DNA from: Fen-330 sp050008465
GTDB lineage: Bacteria; Acidobacteriota; Terriglobia; Bryobacterales; Bryobacteraceae
DNA length: 64,000 nt
Assembly: GCA_050008465.1 (NCBI GenBank)
Contig: JBEKMO010000003.1
Location: 39,325-103,324 of the forward strand
Direction of reading: 5' to 3'
A program made the translations under genes and the position numbers. This document shows positions 62,351 to 64,000 of the stretch, piece after piece (the first letter of the stretch is position 1; each line of letters begins with the position of its first letter). The notes beneath the pieces were generated by a model. That model saw nothing but the letters and a program-made list of their open reading frames with translations. It had not been told where the DNA came from and ran no database searches.

Positions 62351-64000
62351 TCACTCTCCAAGGATGCGCTCACGCACGATTCGCTCGATTTCCGAGGCAT
62401 CGATTCGCCCGTCCGGACCGTCTTTCGACGTGATCAGGCGTTTTTCGAAGCCATTCGCCTTGTACCATTCCTCCTTGCGCTCCCAACTCTCCCGGTACGA
62501 CGGCACCGACAGCATTCCTAAGTGTTCCCAATAGAACGTGTCGCCTTCGAAGCTGACGGTGAAGTCTGGAAGACGGAAGTTCTTGGGATCGTTTTTTGGT
62601 TCCAGCCGCTTTTCATATTCATAGCTGATCCCCAGCCGAGTGAGCGTATCAGCAACGATCACCTCGGATTTGGACCGCACGAGCACTCCCTTAGCCGTGC
62701 GGTGGATGAGATGGGCTGCGTAGAACCTCCCAACCGACTCGGGCCGCACCGCTAGGGCGAACAAATGCGAATTCCGCAGCAGCGTCGCTGACGTCTCGGG
62801 TCGTCGCAGCGCTTCCAGCGGCGCGATATCTTTCTCGACGAGCAGGATCAGTTTCTGCCGGAAACGGGTGAGTGCGGTATAGAGAAGTTCTCGCGAAAGC
62901 GTTACCGCCGACTGCGGCAGGACGAAGAAGACGATATCGAAATCGCTTCCTTGCGCCTTATGCACAGTCAGCGCATATGCCAGCTCGAGGTTCTCATCAA
63001 CTTGAGAGCGATAGTAGCGGTAGGTGACGTCTGGCTGGGTAGAAAGGGAAACGTCAAGCGAGTCGTATTCCTTCGAGGTCGCGGAGACAATGCCAATCTC
63101 GCCATTGGCTACGTAGTCCAACCCGGTATCGCGCGGCCACGCATCCCTGGCATCGTTTCTGATCTGAATGACTTTGTCGGTCCAAACAATCTCCTGATCC
63201 CCGAACGGCCGTGGCTCCTGCCGCTGGGCCCTAATGATCAGTCCGCGCTTGTACCGGCCCTGGATGATTCGGTTTAGCTCAGATGTCCCAAACGTCTCAC
63301 CGCGAACAACACCGAGAATCTGCCAAGCTTCCGCCCGCTTCCAGTCCTCGCCTACAACGCCCAGAGACTCGTTGAAGGCAACGTATTCCTTTTCCCCGGA
63401 AATGTTCAGATGCCGCGCCATTGCCGAATGAAGCTGATCGTAAAGCTCGACGTGGTCCTTCCAGAAGTGAACTTCGAGGTCGCCCTGAACCTTTTCCTGA
63501 GCCACGGAGGCCAGCACCTCGCCGTCACCGGGTTTTGGGACATCCCGCTGGTAGCCATCCGCGAGGCGCAGCGCCCAACTGTCATGGCTTTCATGTCGCG
63601 CGCGCTCTTCAAGGCGCGCGATACACCCGGCTCGTTCCGCGTCTTCCTCCAGCCATGCAATAATGTCCGAGAATGGCCGGCCAGGACCGATCGGCGGCAA
63701 TTGATTTGGGTCACCGACGAGAATCAGCCGCCGCACTCTGTTCAGATCGAGGGCGCGGAACAAAACGCCCAGCAGATCCATGGGGATCATTGAGGCTTCG
63801 TCAATGATGACTGTCGAGGCGCCAGCCTGCAGTCCGGCTGAATACTTGAGAGTGAAGGTGCCCTTTCGAAGCCACTCCTGCTTGAGAAGGAATTGATGAA
63901 TCGTCGAGGCATTCCGCCCGGTCTTCGTTGACAACCGGACGCGCGCCTTGCCGGTGGGGGCTAGAAGCAGAACGGTCGTGCGGCCTTCGAGTTCTTTCAA
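62351..64000 (-). CDS. RecD-like SF1 helicase with C-terminal nuclease-like domain (N-terminus off window)
   Basis: 549 residues visible; the start lies outside. PTGKARVRL (about 15) is motif Ia; Walker B VIIDEASMIP and motif III LILVGDPNQLPPIG follow; motif V/VI are ALTVHKAQGSDFD and LLYTALTRFRQKL, as in RecD2/AddA-type helicases. From about 440 there is an extra domain: VRSKSEVIVADTLTRLGISY, LPDFTVSFEGDTFYWEHLGM. The E, D and E positions resemble a Vsr/PD-(D/E)XK endonuclease core, though a Lys after the last acid is not clear. The pairing of helicase and nuclease, beside AbiE, suggests phage defence or DNA repair. Confidence 0.72.
   Translation of the reverse strand: MKELEGRTTVLLLAPTGKARVRLSTKTGRNASTIHQFLLKQEWLRKGTFTLKYSAGLQAGASTVIIDEASMIPMDLLGVLFRALDLNRVRRLILVGDPNQLPPIGPGRPFSDIIAWLEEDAERAGCIARLEERARHESHDSWALRLADGYQRDVPKPGDGEVLASVAQEKVQGDLEVHFWKDHVELYDQLHSAMARHLNISGEKEYVAFNESLGVVGEDWKRAEAWQILGVVRGETFGTSELNRIIQGRYKRGLIIRAQRQEPRPFGDQEIVWTDKVIQIRNDARDAWPRDTGLDYVANGEIGIVSATSKEYDSLDVSLSTQPDVTYRYYRSQVDENLELAYALTVHKAQGSDFDIVFFVLPQSAVTLSRELLYTALTRFRQKLILLVEKDIAPLEALRRPETSATLLRNSHLFALAVRPESVGRFYAAHLIHRTAKGVLVRSKSEVIVADTLTRLGISYEYEKRLEPKNDPKNFRLPDFTVSFEGDTFYWEHLGMLSVPSYRESWERKEEWYKANGFEKRLITSKDGPDGRIDASEIERIVRERILGE

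Overview
High-GC bacterial window that looks like an Acidobacteriota genome close to Solibacter/Bryobacterales. The evidence is an orphan MacB/FtsX-type permease of the acidobacterial kind, three Oar-like TonB receptors with an N-terminal carboxypeptidase-regulatory domain, frequent GTG/TTG starts, short ATGA/GTGA operon overlaps, and many secreted plant-polysaccharide enzymes. This placement is inferred from gene content; no rRNA or tRNA gene was seen.

Layout. 0-5.8 kb: minus-strand run of a truncated MFS transporter, an SDR oxidoreductase coupled to a DsbA-like protein, a secreted repeat protein, a DUF697 protein and a PD-(D/E)XK-like nuclease protein. 5.9-9.6 kb: a small membrane protein, a TolC-type efflux protein, a DinB protein, then the remains of a two-gene operon (TPR protein plus CAAX-type protease) ending at a perfect 25-bp inverted repeat. 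9.6-12.6 kb: a galactose operon (SSS symporter, small membrane protein, galactokinase). 12.7-16.6 kb: DUF1028, a GT-C-like membrane protein and an esterase. 17.4-29.3 kb: three paralogous TonB receptors interleaved with a DtxR/MntR-type regulator, a LytTR response regulator, a LytS-type kinase and a 44-residue membrane protein. 29.9-38.4 kb: M61 peptidase, permease, a secreted unknown and an ankyrin-kelch protein. 38.7-43.9 kb: two GH28 enzymes and a GH51 arabinofuranosidase. 44-51.7 kb: nucleotidyltransferase, two alpha/beta or FAD enzymes, three copies of a DUF8021-like domain and an ICMT-like methyltransferase. 51.8-58.8 kb: GH35 and GH2 beta-galactosidases, an alpha/beta hydrolase and a GH28-CE8 fusion. 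58.9-60.3 kb: SRPBCC and cNMP-DUF1003 proteins. 60.5-64 kb: an AbiE-type toxin-antitoxin pair with a clear promoter/operator next to a RecD-like helicase carrying a C-terminal nuclease-like domain (runs off the window).

How it fits together. The GH28, CE8, GH51, GH35 and GH2 enzymes together would demethylate and cut homogalacturonan and trim arabinan and galactan side chains. The symporter and GalK would then take up and phosphorylate galactose. The receptor cluster reads as one sensing and uptake unit, with a metal-responsive repressor that has its own operator and a two-component pair between the receptors. The right end looks like a small defence island. A dispersed repeat of about 170 bp occurs at least twice, with a third shortened copy.
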